A stretch of DNA of 55,874 nucleotides from UBA2334 sp964396895 (GCA_964396895.1 CAYNGJ010000024.1:1-55874); one strand, 5' to 3'. Shown: positions 33,114 to 42,694, counted from the first letter of the stretch. Translations and numbers: made by a program. Notes: generated by a model from the sequence alone, not told the origin.

Positions 33114-35846
33114 TCAGTCGGCCAGGGCGCGGGTGACGACCTCGCGCACATCGTTGCTCAGGTCGGCGCGGGCGGCCACGCGGGCGATGGCCTCGCGGGC
33201 GGCGCCACGGTAGGGCTCGGCCAGTTTGCGCCAGCGGTCCAGCGCTCGCGCCAGGCGGGCGGCCACTTGTGGGTTGATGGCGTCCAGCTCAATGACCTGT
33301 TCGCTCCAGAACACGTAGCCCGCCGCGTCGGTGCGGTGAAAACCGGCTGGGTTGGCGTGGCAGTAGGTGCTGATGACGCTGCGCGCCCGGTTGGGGTTTT
33401 TGATGTGGAAGTCCGGGTGGGCCATCAGCCGCTTGACCAGGGGCAGTGTCTGGCCGCCGTGGTCGGGGCTGCCAGCTTGCAGGGCAAACCACTTGTCAAT
33501 GACCAGGTCTTCTGGCTTGAACAGCGTGTGAAAGCGGTCGAGCGCGTTCTGCGCCAGGGGGTGCCCGGCGGTGACCAGGGCCGCCACGGCACCCAGGCGG
33601 TCGGTCATGTTGCCGGCGTCCTTGAAGCGCTGCAAGGCCTTGCCCGGCCACACGGTGTCACCCTGGGCCACCGCCGCCAGGCAGAGGTGCGTGAGGGCGA
33701 GGTTGGCCAGGGCTCGGCGGCCGCAGGAGGCGGCGTCGGGCACGTAGGCGCCCGAGGTGCTGTGGGCATCGAAGGCCCACACCCAGTCGCTGTGCAGGGC
33801 TTGGGCCAGGGCCAGGCGCATGGCGTTGCGCACGGCGTGGATGCGCTGGGGGTCCACCTCGGCGAGCTGCTCGGCCAGGTAGGTTTCCGACGGCAGGGTC
33901 AGCACCAGTTCTTTGAAGGCCGGGTCCAGGTCGGGGTGGCGCAACACACTGCGCATGGCCTGAATATATGAATCATTCAGTGCTTCAGCGCTTGATGGTG
34001 TTGACTTTTCAGCTATCCATTTCAGTGCAATGCGCATGGCCAGCTGTTGGCCGGCCTCCCAGCGGTTGAACGCGTCGGGGTCGTGCGCCAGCAGGGTGAG
34101 CAACTGGGCATCGGTGTACTCAAAGTCCAGCACCACCGGGGCGCTGAAGCCACGCAACAGCGAGGGCACGGGCTTGGCGCTCAGGCCCGCAAACACCAGG
34201 GTCTGGCTGGTCAAGGTCAACACGAAGGTGCGGGTGTCTGAGGTGGCGGGTGGCTCACCCTCCAGTTGCACGGGCAAGGGCTGGCCGTCGGCGCTGAGCA
34301 AGCCCATGGCCAGGGGGATGACGAAGGCTTGCTTGTCGGGTTGGCCGGGGGTGGCGGGGCACTGCTGGTTGAAGGTCAGGGCGTAGGTGCCCGAGGCGCT
34401 GTCGTAGTGGTCACGCACCGTGACCCTGGGGGTGCCCGCCTGGCTGTACCAACGCTTGAACTGGGGCAGGTGTTGCGCCAACGGGCTTTGGGGATTGGCC
34501 TGGGCAATGGCATCGGCGAAATCGTCGCAGGTCACGGCCTGGCCGTCGTGGCGCTGGAAGTACAGCTTCATGCCACTGGCAAAGCCGTCACGCCCGCTGT
34601 CCGAGGCGTTGACGGTGGCCAACGACTGCATCATGCGCACGACTTCGGCGCCCTTCTCGTACACCGTGACGGTGTAAAAATTGTTGATTTCCTGATAGCT
34701 GTCAGGTCTGACGGGGTGGGCCATTGGGCCCGCATCTTCTGGGAATTGTGCGGTGCGCAGCACGCGCACGTCTTCGATGCGCTTGACCGCACGGGCCGAC
34801 GGGCTGCCCGCCATGTCCATGCTGAATTCCTGGTCGCGGAACACGGTCAGGCCTTCTTTCAGGCTGAGCTGGAACCAGTCGCGGCAGGTCACGCGGTTGC
34901 CCGTCCAGTTGTGGAAGTACTCGTGGGCCACCACACTTTCCACGTTGCCAAAGTCCACATCGGTGGCGGTGGCGGGGCTGGCCAGCACGTACTTGGTGTT
35001 GAAAATGTTCAACCCCTTGTTTTCCATGGCGCCCATGTTGAAGTCGCTGGTGGCGACGATCATGAAACGCTCCAGGTCCAGCGGCAGGCCAAAGCGGGTT
35101 TCGTCCCAGGCAATGGACGCCATGAGCGAGTTCATGGCGTGCTCGGTCTTGTCCAGGTCGCCGGGGCGCACGTACACCTGCAGCAGGTGGCGCGTGCCAC
35201 TGCGGCTGGTGATGGGCTGGCTGCGGCTGACCAGTTGCCCGGCCACCAGGGCAAACAGGTAGCTGGGCTTTTTGTGCGGGTCCACCCACTTGGCGAAATG
35301 GCGGGGGCCGTTGGGGCCGTCGTCCAGCGGGCCTTGCTCCACCAGGTTGCCGTTGGACAGCAGCACGGGGTAGGCCGCCTTGTCGGCACGCAGCGTGACG
35401 GTGTAGCTGGCCATCACGTCCGGGCGGTCCAGGAAGTAGGTGATGCGCCGAAAGCCCTCGGCCTCGCACTGGGTGAAGAAGGTCTGGTTGCTGAGGTACA
35501 GGCCCATCAGCTTGGTGTTTTTGGCGGGAATGCAGGTGGTGAAAATTTCCAGGTCGAAGGGCTCGTGGCCCTCCGGCAGGTTGGCCAGCACCAGACGGCC
35601 ATCTTCCATCTTGAAGGAGGTGCCCTGGCCGTTGACCAGCACACGCGCCAGGTTCAGGTCTTCCCCGTCCAGCTTCAGGGGCTGGGCATCCACGTCGGGG
35701 TTGCGGCGCACACGCATGCGGTTGAGCACGCGGGTTTTGGCGGGGTCGAGGTCGAAGGTGAGGTCAACGGTGTCGATCCAGAACGCCGGAGCGCTGTAGT
35801 CCTCACGCCTGACGAGGATGGACGGGCCTTCTCGCATGGACATCAT
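33114..35846 (-). CDS. pepN: Aminopeptidase N (M1 family)
   Basis: 910 residues, E. coli-type PepN with the four-domain build. The substrate motif is GAMENKGLN and the zinc motif is HEYFHNWTGNR (HExxH-x18-E). The start ATG at 35846 has AAGGAA upstream; a second ATG follows directly. Near residue 615 the sequence IAEKSTPSSAEALNDSYI is encoded by AT-rich DNA that matches the repeat family of this window (copy 4). The active site is untouched. It cleaves N-terminal residues in cytoplasmic peptide turnover. Confidence 0.96.
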   Translation of the reverse strand: MMSMREGPSILVRREDYSAPAFWIDTVDLTFDLDPAKTRVLNRMRVRRNPDVDAQPLKLDGEDLNLARVLVNGQGTSFKMEDGRLVLANLPEGHEPFDLEIFTTCIPAKNTKLMGLYLSNQTFFTQCEAEGFRRITYFLDRPDVMASYTVTLRADKAAYPVLLSNGNLVEQGPLDDGPNGPRHFAKWVDPHKKPSYLFALVAGQLVSRSQPITSRSGTRHLLQVYVRPGDLDKTEHAMNSLMASIAWDETRFGLPLDLERFMIVATSDFNMGAMENKGLNIFNTKYVLASPATATDVDFGNVESVVAHEYFHNWTGNRVTCRDWFQLSLKEGLTVFRDQEFSMDMAGSPSARAVKRIEDVRVLRTAQFPEDAGPMAHPVRPDSYQEINNFYTVTVYEKGAEVVRMMQSLATVNASDSGRDGFASGMKLYFQRHDGQAVTCDDFADAIAQANPQSPLAQHLPQFKRWYSQAGTPRVTVRDHYDSASGTYALTFNQQCPATPGQPDKQAFVIPLAMGLLSADGQPLPVQLEGEPPATSDTRTFVLTLTSQTLVFAGLSAKPVPSLLRGFSAPVVLDFEYTDAQLLTLLAHDPDAFNRWEAGQQLAMRIALKWIAEKSTPSSAEALNDSYIQAMRSVLRHPDLDPAFKELVLTLPSETYLAEQLAEVDPQRIHAVRNAMRLALAQALHSDWVWAFDAHSTSGAYVPDAASCGRRALANLALTHLCLAAVAQGDTVWPGKALQRFKDAGNMTDRLGAVAALVTAGHPLAQNALDRFHTLFKPEDLVIDKWFALQAGSPDHGGQTLPLVKRLMAHPDFHIKNPNRARSVISTYCHANPAGFHRTDAAGYVFWSEQVIELDAINPQVAARLARALDRWRKLAEPYRGAAREAIARVAARADLSNDVREVVTRALAD
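33987..34016 (-). repeat. ATAGCT-N18-AGCGCT element, copy 4 (inside pepN)
   Basis: On the minus (coding) strand ATAGCT 34016-34011 and AGCGCT 33992-33987, 18 bases apart. In frame as I-A-E-K-S-T-P-S-S-A. AT-rich block about 33962-34025. Confidence 0.75.
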
Positions 35847-35924
35847 GGGTGTTCCTTAAGGTGGGGGTGGGTTGCGGGCGTGTGCCAGGCATGGCCGGTG
35901 GCTTGGCGCAGACCGGCCATGGGC

Positions 35925-37029
35925 TCACACGCCTTGCTTGAGCGAGGCTTCAATGAAGGCATCCAGGTCGCCGTCGAGCACCTTCTGCGTGGCCGAAATT
36001 TCGACGTTGGTGCGCAGGTCCTTGATGCGGCTGTTGTCCAGCACATAGCTGCGAATCTGGTGACCCCAACCCACATCGGTCTTGGTGTCTTCCAGCTTTT
36101 GCTGCTCTTCCTGCTGCTTGCGCAGCTCGTGGTCATACAGGCGGCTGCGCAGTCGCTTCCAGGCCACATCGCGGTTGCTGTGCTGGCTGCGTCCGTCCTG
36201 GCACTGCACCACGATGCCGGTGGGGATGTGCGTCAGGCGCACGGCCGAGTCGGTCTTGTTGATGTGCTGGCCGCCCGCACCGCTGGCGCGGTAGGTGTCG
36301 GTGCGCACGTCGGATGGGTTGATGTTGATCTCGATGGAGTCATCGATTTCGGGGTACACAAACACCGACGCAAACGAGGTGTGACGCCCACCCGACGAGT
36401 CGAACGGCGACTTGCGCACCAAGCGGTGCACGCCGGTTTCGGTGCGCAGCAGGCCAAAGGCGTATTCGCCTTCCACCTTGATGGTGGCGCTTTTGATGCC
36501 TGCGGTGTCGCCCGCGGTTTCGTCTTCGACCGTGGCCTTGAAGTCTTTGCGTTCGGCATAGCGCAGGTACTGGCGCAGCAGCATGCTGGCCCAGTCGCAC
36601 GCCTCGGTGCCCCCGGCGCCGGCCTGGATGTCCAAAAAGCAGTTCAGCGGGTCGGCCGGCTTGTTGAACATGCGGCGGAACTCCAGCTGCTCCACCGTTT
36701 CACCCAGCTTGGCGGCTTCGCCCTCGATGGTGACGAGGCCGTCGTCATCGCCTTCCTCTTTGGACATGTCAAAGAGCTCGGTGTTGTCGGCCAGCTCGCT
36801 GGTCAGCCTGTCGAGCACCAACACCACATCTTCGAGGGATTTTTTTTCTTTGCCCAGGTCCTGGGCGCGCTTGGGGTTGTTCCAGACCGCAGGGTCCTCC
36901 AGCGCGGACGTGACTTCGCTCAGCTTGAGTGCTTTGGCATCGTAGTCAAAGATACCTCCGTAACTCAACCACCCGTTCGCTCAGGTCGGAGAGTCGGTTG
37001 CTGATGGTGTTGATGCGTTCTGCTTCCAT
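35925..37029 (-). CDS. prfB: Peptide chain release factor 2, with programmed +1 frameshift
   Basis: RF2 recognises UAA and UGA. The first 27 codons run from ATG 37029 (MEAERINTISNRLSDLSERV) to CTT at 36949, where an in-frame TGA (36948-36946) stops zero-frame reading. A +1 shift (CTT-T to TTT GAC) joins the remaining 340 codons, giving 367 residues, the usual length. The tripeptide SPF (RKSPFDS) and the catalytic GGQ (GAGGQHINKTDSAVR) are present. The frameshift makes RF2 control its own level, as in E. coli. Not a damaged gene. Confidence 0.97.
36946..36957 (-). promoter_or_regulatory. prfB programmed frameshift site
   Basis: Minus-strand reading AGG-TAT-CTT-TGA: a Shine-Dalgarno-like GGAGG three bases before CTT and a TGA followed by C. 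This is the canonical RF2 autoregulatory site (TATCTTTGAC). Confidence 0.95.
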
Positions 37030-37103
37030 GGTGTGGCCGTCTTTGTCTGATTCAAAACGGCAATTTTCTCATGCCGGGCCGTGGGCGTCGGGGTGGCGCG
37101 CCC

Positions 37104-37121
37104 CTTGCCCGGACGGGCAAG
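37104..37121 (-). terminator. Hairpin between prfB and hydrolase gene
   Basis: CTTGCCCG-GA-CGGGCAAG, eight complementary bases with a tiny centre (effectively seven pairs and a 4-base loop), six bases past the hydrolase stop on the minus strand. No T tract. Confidence 0.45.
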
Positions 37122-37126
37122 CCCTT

Positions 37127-38065
37127 TCAAGCCGTGAACGACTGGATCAGGCGGGCCACTTGCAGCGGCTGGTCGTGGTGCAGCATGTGCCCTGCATCGT
37201 CCACCACCGCCTGTTGCACGGTGGCCACGGCTTTCAGGCGCTCGTGGTATTCGTCGAGCGAAAAGCGGCCTTGCCACCACTGGGCCATCTGGTTGTCGCT
37301 GGCCTCCACCGCCAGCACGGGTGCGGCGATGCGCTGGAAAATGGCCTGTACCTCCTCCACCCGGTACAGCGTCGGGTTGACCACCTTGTGGCCGGGGTCG
37401 CCCAGGATGTGCCACCGGCCCTGCGCGTCGGGCTGTGCCCAGTGCTGGGCCAGCCACTGGGCCTTGTCGGGTGAGAGGCGGGGGTTGGTCTTGATGAGGC
37501 GGCGGGCCACATCGGCCGCGCTGTCGTAGCTGCGCAGGGCCTTGTCGCCCTGGTGCAAGGCCTTGACTTCGTCCAACCAAGCGCCCAGGCGCCCGGGTGC
37601 CTGGGCGGGGCGTGTGGCGGGTAGGCCGAAGCCCTCCAGGTTGATGAGGCGGCGCACCCGCTGGGGGCGCACCCCGCCATACATCATGGCCACGTTGCCG
37701 CCCATGCTGTGGCCCACCAGGTCCACCGGGGCATCGGGCGAAAAATGGTCCAGCAGGGCATCCAGGTCGGCCAGGTAATCGGGGAACCAGAAGCAGTCTG
37801 CCCCGCCCGAGGGGGTGAGGCCAAAACCCCGCCAGTCGGGCGCAATCACCCAGCGGGGAGCGCCCAGCTGGGCCAGCGCATCGACCACAAACTGGAACGA
37901 AGCCCCCACGTCCATCCAGCCATGCACCATCACCAGGGGGACCTGGCCGGGCACGGGCTGGTCCCATTGCATGACGTGGTAAGGCAGGTGGCGCACGGTC
38001 ACGCGGCTGCTGTGGGCGGTGCAATGGGGGGCGTAGGGCGTTGGGGTGGGGTGGGGTGCTTGCAT
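37127..38065 (-). CDS. Alpha/beta hydrolase
   Basis: 312 residues, cytoplasmic (no signal). Fold markers: HGWMDVGASFQFV (oxyanion region), DWRGFGLTPSGG, nucleophile GHSMGGNVAM (Ser about 130), late acid in VEASDN and His in DDAGHMLHHDQP. Serine hydrolase of unknown substrate. Divergent from the acyl-CoA synthetase gene (121-bp gap). Confidence 0.88.
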   Translation of the reverse strand: MQAPHPTPTPYAPHCTAHSSRVTVRHLPYHVMQWDQPVPGQVPLVMVHGWMDVGASFQFVVDALAQLGAPRWVIAPDWRGFGLTPSGGADCFWFPDYLADLDALLDHFSPDAPVDLVGHSMGGNVAMMYGGVRPQRVRRLINLEGFGLPATRPAQAPGRLGAWLDEVKALHQGDKALRSYDSAADVARRLIKTNPRLSPDKAQWLAQHWAQPDAQGRWHILGDPGHKVVNPTLYRVEEVQAIFQRIAAPVLAVEASDNQMAQWWQGRFSLDEYHERLKAVATVQQAVVDDAGHMLHHDQPLQVARLIQSFTA

Positions 38066-38186
38066 GCGGCCATCTTAAGAAAAACGCCCGCCCCCCAGGG
38101 TTGGGTGCAGTCGGGCGGGTGACAGTCTGCAGGATGGGCGCTGCCGTGCCCTATCCTTTGGGGTTTTCCACCCGCACAGCCCGCCC

Positions 38187-40193
38187 ATGACCCATCCGAT
38201 GCCCACCACCCCGGTCCGCGACGCGGCCGCCGCCGCCCTGCAAGGCCCCGCCACCGACCACCACAACGCCATGCAGCAGCGGTTTGGCTGGCAGGTGCCC
38301 GCACACCTGAACATGGCCCAACTGTGTTGCGTGCGCTGGGCTGCGACCGAGAAGGCAAATGAAACCATAGCTGTCATACAAGACCAATCAAGCGCTGATG
38401 CCACTTTTCATTCATATTTTGAGTTGAATGAGCAGGCGTGCCGCTTGGCCAACGTGCTCAGTGGCCCCGGTGGCTTGGGGGTGCAGCGCGGCGACCGCGT
38501 GGCCATCGTGCTGCCGCAGCGGTTTGAAACCGCCGTGGCCTACATGGGGGTGATGCAGGCGGGTGCGGTGGGCATGCCGCTGTCCATGCTGTTTGGCCCC
38601 GAGGCGCTGGAGTACCGCCTGCAAGACAGCCAGGCCGTGGTGGCCATTTGCGACGAAGCCGGGTGGGCCAACCTGGACGAGGTGCGCGCCCGTTGCCCGG
38701 CGCTGCGGGCCGTGCTGGTGGTGGGCGACGCCAGCTCGGTGGGGCAGGGGGGCGGCGGTGCGGTGCGCCCCTGGGCAGCCAGCCTGGCCGCCGCCAGCCC
38801 CGACTTCGCGTGCGTCAACACCCTGGCCGACGAGCCCGCCGTGCTCATCTACACCAGTGGCACCACCGGCAACCCCAAGGGTGGCCTCATTCCGCACCGG
38901 GCGCTGGTGGGCAACCTCAGCGGTTTTGTCTGCAGCCAAAACCTGTTTGGTTTTGCACCAGGTCCGGCGGGCGAGCTGCCGTTTCCCTCGGCCAGCCCGG
39001 CCCCTGTACCACCGCATGTGGCCGGCCTGGCGGCGCTGGAGGCCCTGGAACCTGCGCCAGTGCTGCCCCTGGGCAGCCAGGCGGTGTTCTGGTCACCGGC
39101 GGACTGGGCCTGGACCGGCGGCCTGATGGACGCTTTGCTGCCCACCCTGTACTTTGGCCGCCCCATCGTGGCCTACAACGGTCGGTTCTCGCCGGAGGTG
39201 GCCTTTGGCCTGTTGCAGCGCCACGGGGTGACGCACAGCTTTTTGTTCCCGACCGCTCTCAAGGCCATGATGAAGACCTACCCCCGGCCGCGCGAGCAGT
39301 TCCGCGTGGCCCTGCAAGGCCTGATGAGCGCGGGCGAGGCCGTGGGTGACGCCGTGTTTGCCTACTGCCGCGAGCAACTGGGCGTGGTGGTCAACGAAAT
39401 GTTCGGCCAGACCGAGGTGAACTACGTGGTGGGCAATTTCGCGCTCAACCAGGTGTGGGGCGAGGCCACCCCCGCCGCGATGCCCCACGCCCTGGGCTGG
39501 CCCGCCAAGCCCGGCAGCATGGGCAAGGGCTACCCCGGCCACCGCGTCACCACCATTGACGATGGTGGCCACGAATGTGCCGTGGGCGTGCCCGGCGAGG
39601 TGGCCGTGCACCGCCGCAGCCAGTACCCTGAGCCGCAGGGCCAGCTCGACCCCATCTTCATGCTGGGCTACTGGGGCAAGCCCGATGCCACCCTGGCCAA
39701 ATTCACCGGGGATGCTGACAACAGCTGGTTTCGCACCGGCGACATGGCGGTGCGCGATGCCGACGGCTACCTGTGGTACCACGGCCGCGCTGACGATGTG
39801 TTCAAGGTGGCGGGCTACCGCATTGGCCCCAGCGAGATCGAGAACTGTCTGGTCAAGCACCCGGCGGTGCTCAACGCCGCCGTGGTGCCCAAGCCCGACG
39901 CCGAGCGCGGCGCGCTGGTCAAAGCGTATGTGGTGCTTTCTCCTGAATTTGTGGCAAATAATTCATACGGCATCAGCGCTGAGAGCCTTTCGGATGCTGA
40001 AACCATGGCCCCACTGGTGGCCGAGTTGCAAGCCCACGTCAAAAGCCGGCTGGCCCCTTACGAGTACCCCAAGGAAATGGAATTTGTCGAGGGCCTGCCC
40101 ATGACCACCACGGGCAAGGTGCAGCGGCGCATCCTGCGCCTGCAAGAGGAGGCGCGCTACCAGGCGCTGGCATCGGGCACCGGCCCCGCTTGA
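38187..40193 (+). CDS. AMP-dependent acyl-CoA synthetase, with two in-frame repeat insertions
   Basis: 668 residues of the ANL superfamily, resembling the acetyl/medium-chain acyl-CoA synthetase branch (ACSM-like). AMP-binding motif IYTSGTTGNPKGG, EMFGQTEVNY, and the C-terminal GYRIGPSEIENCLVKHPAVL with TTTGKVQRR Lys. It activates a carboxylate to its CoA thioester via an acyl-adenylate. Two AT-rich blocks interrupt GC-rich coding: ETIAVIQDQSSADATFHSYF (core 38367-38396) and EFVANNSYGISAESLSDAET (core 39951-39980). Both match the repeat family and keep the frame; the second looks like an added loop before the C-terminal domain. No clear ribosome binding site. Confidence 0.9.
   Translation: MTHPMPTTPVRDAAAAALQGPATDHHNAMQQRFGWQVPAHLNMAQLCCVRWAATEKANETIAVIQDQSSADATFHSYFELNEQACRLANVLSGPGGLGVQRGDRVAIVLPQRFETAVAYMGVMQAGAVGMPLSMLFGPEALEYRLQDSQAVVAICDEAGWANLDEVRARCPALRAVLVVGDASSVGQGGGGAVRPWAASLAAASPDFACVNTLADEPAVLIYTSGTTGNPKGGLIPHRALVGNLSGFVCSQNLFGFAPGPAGELPFPSASPAPVPPHVAGLAALEALEPAPVLPLGSQAVFWSPADWAWTGGLMDALLPTLYFGRPIVAYNGRFSPEVAFGLLQRHGVTHSFLFPTALKAMMKTYPRPREQFRVALQGLMSAGEAVGDAVFAYCREQLGVVVNEMFGQTEVNYVVGNFALNQVWGEATPAAMPHALGWPAKPGSMGKGYPGHRVTTIDDGGHECAVGVPGEVAVHRRSQYPEPQGQLDPIFMLGYWGKPDATLAKFTGDADNSWFRTGDMAVRDADGYLWYHGRADDVFKVAGYRIGPSEIENCLVKHPAVLNAAVVPKPDAERGALVKAYVVLSPEFVANNSYGISAESLSDAETMAPLVAELQAHVKSRLAPYEYPKEMEFVEGLPMTTTGKVQRRILRLQEEARYQALASGTGPA
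38367..38396 (+). repeat. ATAGCT-N18-AGCGCT element, copy 5 (inside acyl-CoA synthetase)
   Basis: ATAGCT 38367-38372 and AGCGCT 38391-38396, 18 bases apart; in frame as I-A-V-I-Q-D-Q-S-S-A-D-A. The AT-rich block spans about 38360-38430. Confidence 0.8.
39951..39980 (+). repeat. Degenerate element, copy 6 (inside acyl-CoA synthetase)
   Basis: GTGGCA (39951-39956) in place of ATAGCT, then 18 bases and AGCGCT (39975-39980). In frame as V-A-N-N-S-Y-G-I-S-A-E-S, close to the urtB copy I-A-A-N-S-Y-A-L-S-A-D-A. Assigned by frame, spacing and encoded peptide rather than by the left box. Confidence 0.5.
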
Positions 40194-40243
40194 CCCCGCG
40201 CCCTGGTGCGGGTGCGTGCGCGTGCGGACGGGGCGGCGTGCGC

Positions 40244-40951
40244 TCAGCGCGCCGGGCTGGCGACAGGCGCAGGTGCGGCCACTGGGGCCGGTTCTGCCAC
40301 AAACATTTCCACCCGGCGGTTTTTGGCGCGGCCTTCCGGGGTGCGGTTGTCGGCGATGGGTTCGCGTTCGCCGCGCCCGTCGGTGCTGATGCGGTTCCAC
40401 GCCACACCTCGGCCCACCAGGAAATCGCGTGCGCTGGTGGCCCGTTCCACCGACAGCGCCTGGTTGCTGGGCTCGCTGCCCGTGTTGTCGGTGTGGCCCA
40501 CGATGGACAGGTAGGTGCCGGGGTTGGCGTTGAGCGAGGCGGCAAACTGGCCCAGCACCTGGGCAAAGTCCGGCTTGATGGCCGAGCGGCCCACGTCAAA
40601 CGAAATGTCGCTGGGCACGTCCAGCTTCAAGCGGTTGTCGGTGGTCTGACTCACGGTCACGCCCGTGCCGGCGGTGGCCGTTTCCATGGCGGCTTTCTGG
40701 TCCTGCATTTTTTTCGACCAGATGTAGCCCCCAGCCGCGCCGACCGCGCCGCCCAGCACCGCCCCGGTGGTGGCGCCCCGGGAGCCGCCGGTGGCCGCTC
40801 CCAGTACCGCGCCGCCCAAGGCGCCGAGTACCGCCCCCTTGGTGGCGCCTTGCTGGGTTTCGGTCATGTTGGCGCAGCCGCCCAGTGCCAGGGCCATTGC
40901 CAGGGTGGTCAGGCCCAGGCCGCGTGTCAGGTGGGGGTAGGGAAATTGCAT
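40244..40951 (-). CDS. OmpA-family lipoprotein (YiaD-like)
   Basis: 235 residues. Lipoprotein signal with LGGC lipobox, a glycine-zipper region (GAVLGALGGAVLGAATGG) with membrane-inserting potential, then a C-terminal OmpA-like peptidoglycan-binding domain (SDISFDVGRSAIKPDF, IVGHTDNTGSEPSNQALSVE RA-type helix, RRVEMFV). It probably links the outer membrane to peptidoglycan. An Ala/Pro-rich tail ends the protein. Confidence 0.92.
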   Translation of the reverse strand: MQFPYPHLTRGLGLTTLAMALALGGCANMTETQQGATKGAVLGALGGAVLGAATGGSRGATTGAVLGGAVGAAGGYIWSKKMQDQKAAMETATAGTGVTVSQTTDNRLKLDVPSDISFDVGRSAIKPDFAQVLGQFAASLNANPGTYLSIVGHTDNTGSEPSNQALSVERATSARDFLVGRGVAWNRISTDGRGEREPIADNRTPEGRAKNRRVEMFVAEPAPVAAPAPVASPAR

Positions 40952-41055
40952 GCGGTTTTCTCCATGTGTTGATTCAGAACCTAAACTTGTACGCCCAATG
41001 CCGCCACCTGCCTACCGCGTGCCGGTGATTTTTCCCCGAATTTACAAACCGTTTC

Positions 41056-42126
41056 ATGAACACCATTTCCCTCGGAACCAGCGACCTGCAGGTGACCCCC
41101 ATCTGTCTGGGCACCATGACCTTTGGCGAGCAAGTGGACCAACCCACCGCCCACCGCATCCTCGACCGCGCCCTGGCGCGGGGCGTGAATTTCCTCGACA
41201 CGGCCGAGATGTACGCCGTGCCCGCCAAGGCCGAGACCTGTGGCGCCACCGAAACCATCATTGGCCACTGGTTCGCCGCCAACCCTGGCGTGCGCGACAA
41301 GGTGGTGCTGGCCACCAAGGTGGCCGGGCCTTCACGCGGCATGCCCTGGATACGCGGCGACAACTCTGGCCTGAGCAAGGCCGAGATCCTCAACGCCTGC
41401 GACGCCAGCCTGCGTCGCCTGCAGACCGAGGTGATTGACCTCTACCAAATCCATTGGCCCGCGCGCAACGTGCCAGCGTTTGGCCAGACCGCGTTTGACC
41501 CCAAAAAGGACAAACCATGCGCCAGCATCCACGAGCAGTTGGAGGCCATGGCCGAGCTGGTGAAAGCGGGCAAGGTGCGCCACATTGGCCTGTCCAACGA
41601 GTCGCCCTATGGCGTGCATGAGTTCGTGCGCCTGGCTGAGCAGCATGGCCTGCCCCGTGTGGCCACCGTGCAAAACCCCTATTGCCTCATCAACCGTGCC
41701 TGGGAAAACGGGCTGGATGAAACCTGCCACCGCCTGAACGTGGGCCTGCTGGCCTATTCGCCGCTGGGGTTTGGCCTGTTGAGTGGCAAATACGACGACG
41801 GCGGCATCCACGCCCCCGCCACACCCGAGGGCAAGGCAGGCCGCATGGCCCTGTACGACAGCATGAAGGCCCAGCGCTGGGGGCGCCCCGAAAGCCTCTC
41901 CGCCGCCAGCGCCTACAACGCCCTGGCCCGCGCCCACGGCCTCACCCCCAACCAGCTGGCGCTGGCCTTTTGCTACCGCAACTGGCGCGTGGCCAGCACC
42001 ATCATCGGGGTGACCTCGGTGGCCCAGCTGGACGAATGCCTGGACGCGTGGAGTGTGCAGCTCAGCCCCGAACTGCTGGCTGGGGTGGACGCCGTCCGCA
42101 AGCAGTGGCACGACCCCGCGCAGTGA
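41056..42126 (+). CDS. Aldo/keto reductase (Tas-like)
   Basis: 356 residues, the length of Tas/AKR12-like reductases. GTMTFGEQVDQPTAHRILDR, FLDTAEMYAVP (catalytic Asp and Tyr), ATKVAGP (Lys), YQIHWP (His), and IIGVTSVAQLDECLDAW near the NADPH site. A cytoplasmic carbonyl reductase of unknown substrate. Divergent from the OmpA-like gene; ybaK follows 12 bp after its stop. Confidence 0.92.
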   Translation: MNTISLGTSDLQVTPICLGTMTFGEQVDQPTAHRILDRALARGVNFLDTAEMYAVPAKAETCGATETIIGHWFAANPGVRDKVVLATKVAGPSRGMPWIRGDNSGLSKAEILNACDASLRRLQTEVIDLYQIHWPARNVPAFGQTAFDPKKDKPCASIHEQLEAMAELVKAGKVRHIGLSNESPYGVHEFVRLAEQHGLPRVATVQNPYCLINRAWENGLDETCHRLNVGLLAYSPLGFGLLSGKYDDGGIHAPATPEGKAGRMALYDSMKAQRWGRPESLSAASAYNALARAHGLTPNQLALAFCYRNWRVASTIIGVTSVAQLDECLDAWSVQLSPELLAGVDAVRKQWHDPAQ

Positions 42127-42138
42127 CACGGGTGGGCC

Positions 42139-42642
42139 ATGGCCAAAAAAGGCAACGCCGCTGCGCATGTGTCTGAAACGCCCGCCACGGCTTGGCTCAA
42201 GGCGCATGGTGTGGCCTTCACCGAGCACTCCTATGAGTACCTGGCGCACGGCGGCGCCCAGCACAGCGCCCAGGTGCTGGGGCTGGACCCGTTCACCGTC
42301 GTCAAGACCCTGGTCATGCAGGACCAGGATGCCAAACCGCTGCTGGTGCTGATGCACGGCAACCGACAGGTGTCCACCAAAAACCTGGCACGCCAGATTG
42401 GGGCCAAATCGGTGGAGCCCTGCCGGCCTGAGGTGGCCAATCGCCACAGCGGCTACCTGGTGGGCGGCACCAGCCCGTTTGGCACGCGCAAGGCCATGCC
42501 GGTGTACGTGGAAGAAACCGTTCTGGCGCTGCCGCGCATCGTCATCAACGGCGGGCGCCGGGGTTTTCTGGTGGGCGTGGACCCGCAGGTGCTGCGCCAT
42601 CCCTTGGACGCGGTATCGGTGCAATGCGCACTGGCAGAATGA
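42139..42642 (+). CDS. ybaK: Cys-tRNA(Pro) deacylase YbaK/EbsC
   Basis: 167 residues. Clears Cys mischarged on tRNA-Pro. Family blocks: TPATAWLKAHGVAFTEHSYEY, VKTLVMQ, MHGNRQVSTKNLARQIGAKS, GYLVGGTSPFGTRKAMPVYV and INGGRRGFLVGVDP. Probably co-transcribed with the aldo/keto reductase gene. Repeat copy 9 begins shortly after its stop. Confidence 0.94.
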   Translation: MAKKGNAAAHVSETPATAWLKAHGVAFTEHSYEYLAHGGAQHSAQVLGLDPFTVVKTLVMQDQDAKPLLVLMHGNRQVSTKNLARQIGAKSVEPCRPEVANRHSGYLVGGTSPFGTRKAMPVYVEETVLALPRIVINGGRRGFLVGVDPQVLRHPLDAVSVQCALAE

Positions 42643-42664
42643 GGGGTGCAGCCTTTTTATTTCT

Positions 42665-42694
42665 GTAGCTGCACAGGCATACGAGAAAAGCGCT
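42665..42694 (+). repeat. GTAGCT-N18-AGCGCT element, copy 9 (ybaK-plsY gap)
   Basis: GTAGCT 42665-42670 and AGCGCT 42689-42694 with 18 bases between. The AT-rich element covers about 42653-42720, nearly the whole 92-bp gap. Although between genes it has an open frame in the usual phase (V-A-A-Q-A-Y-E-K-S-A-G). Confidence 0.75.

Noticed and set aside
34691..34720. Another ATAGCT inside pepN (about 34695)
   Set aside because: No AGCG box at 18 bases and the surroundings are normal coding sequence.
34266..37004. 912-codon plus-strand frame opposite pepN and prfB
   Set aside because: It crosses two genuine genes on the other strand and lacks any recognisable domain or start signal.
36946..37029. 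prfB as a frameshifted pseudogene
   Set aside because: The TGA lies at the canonical programmed site with an SD-like sequence and TATCTTTGAC, so it is regulatory.
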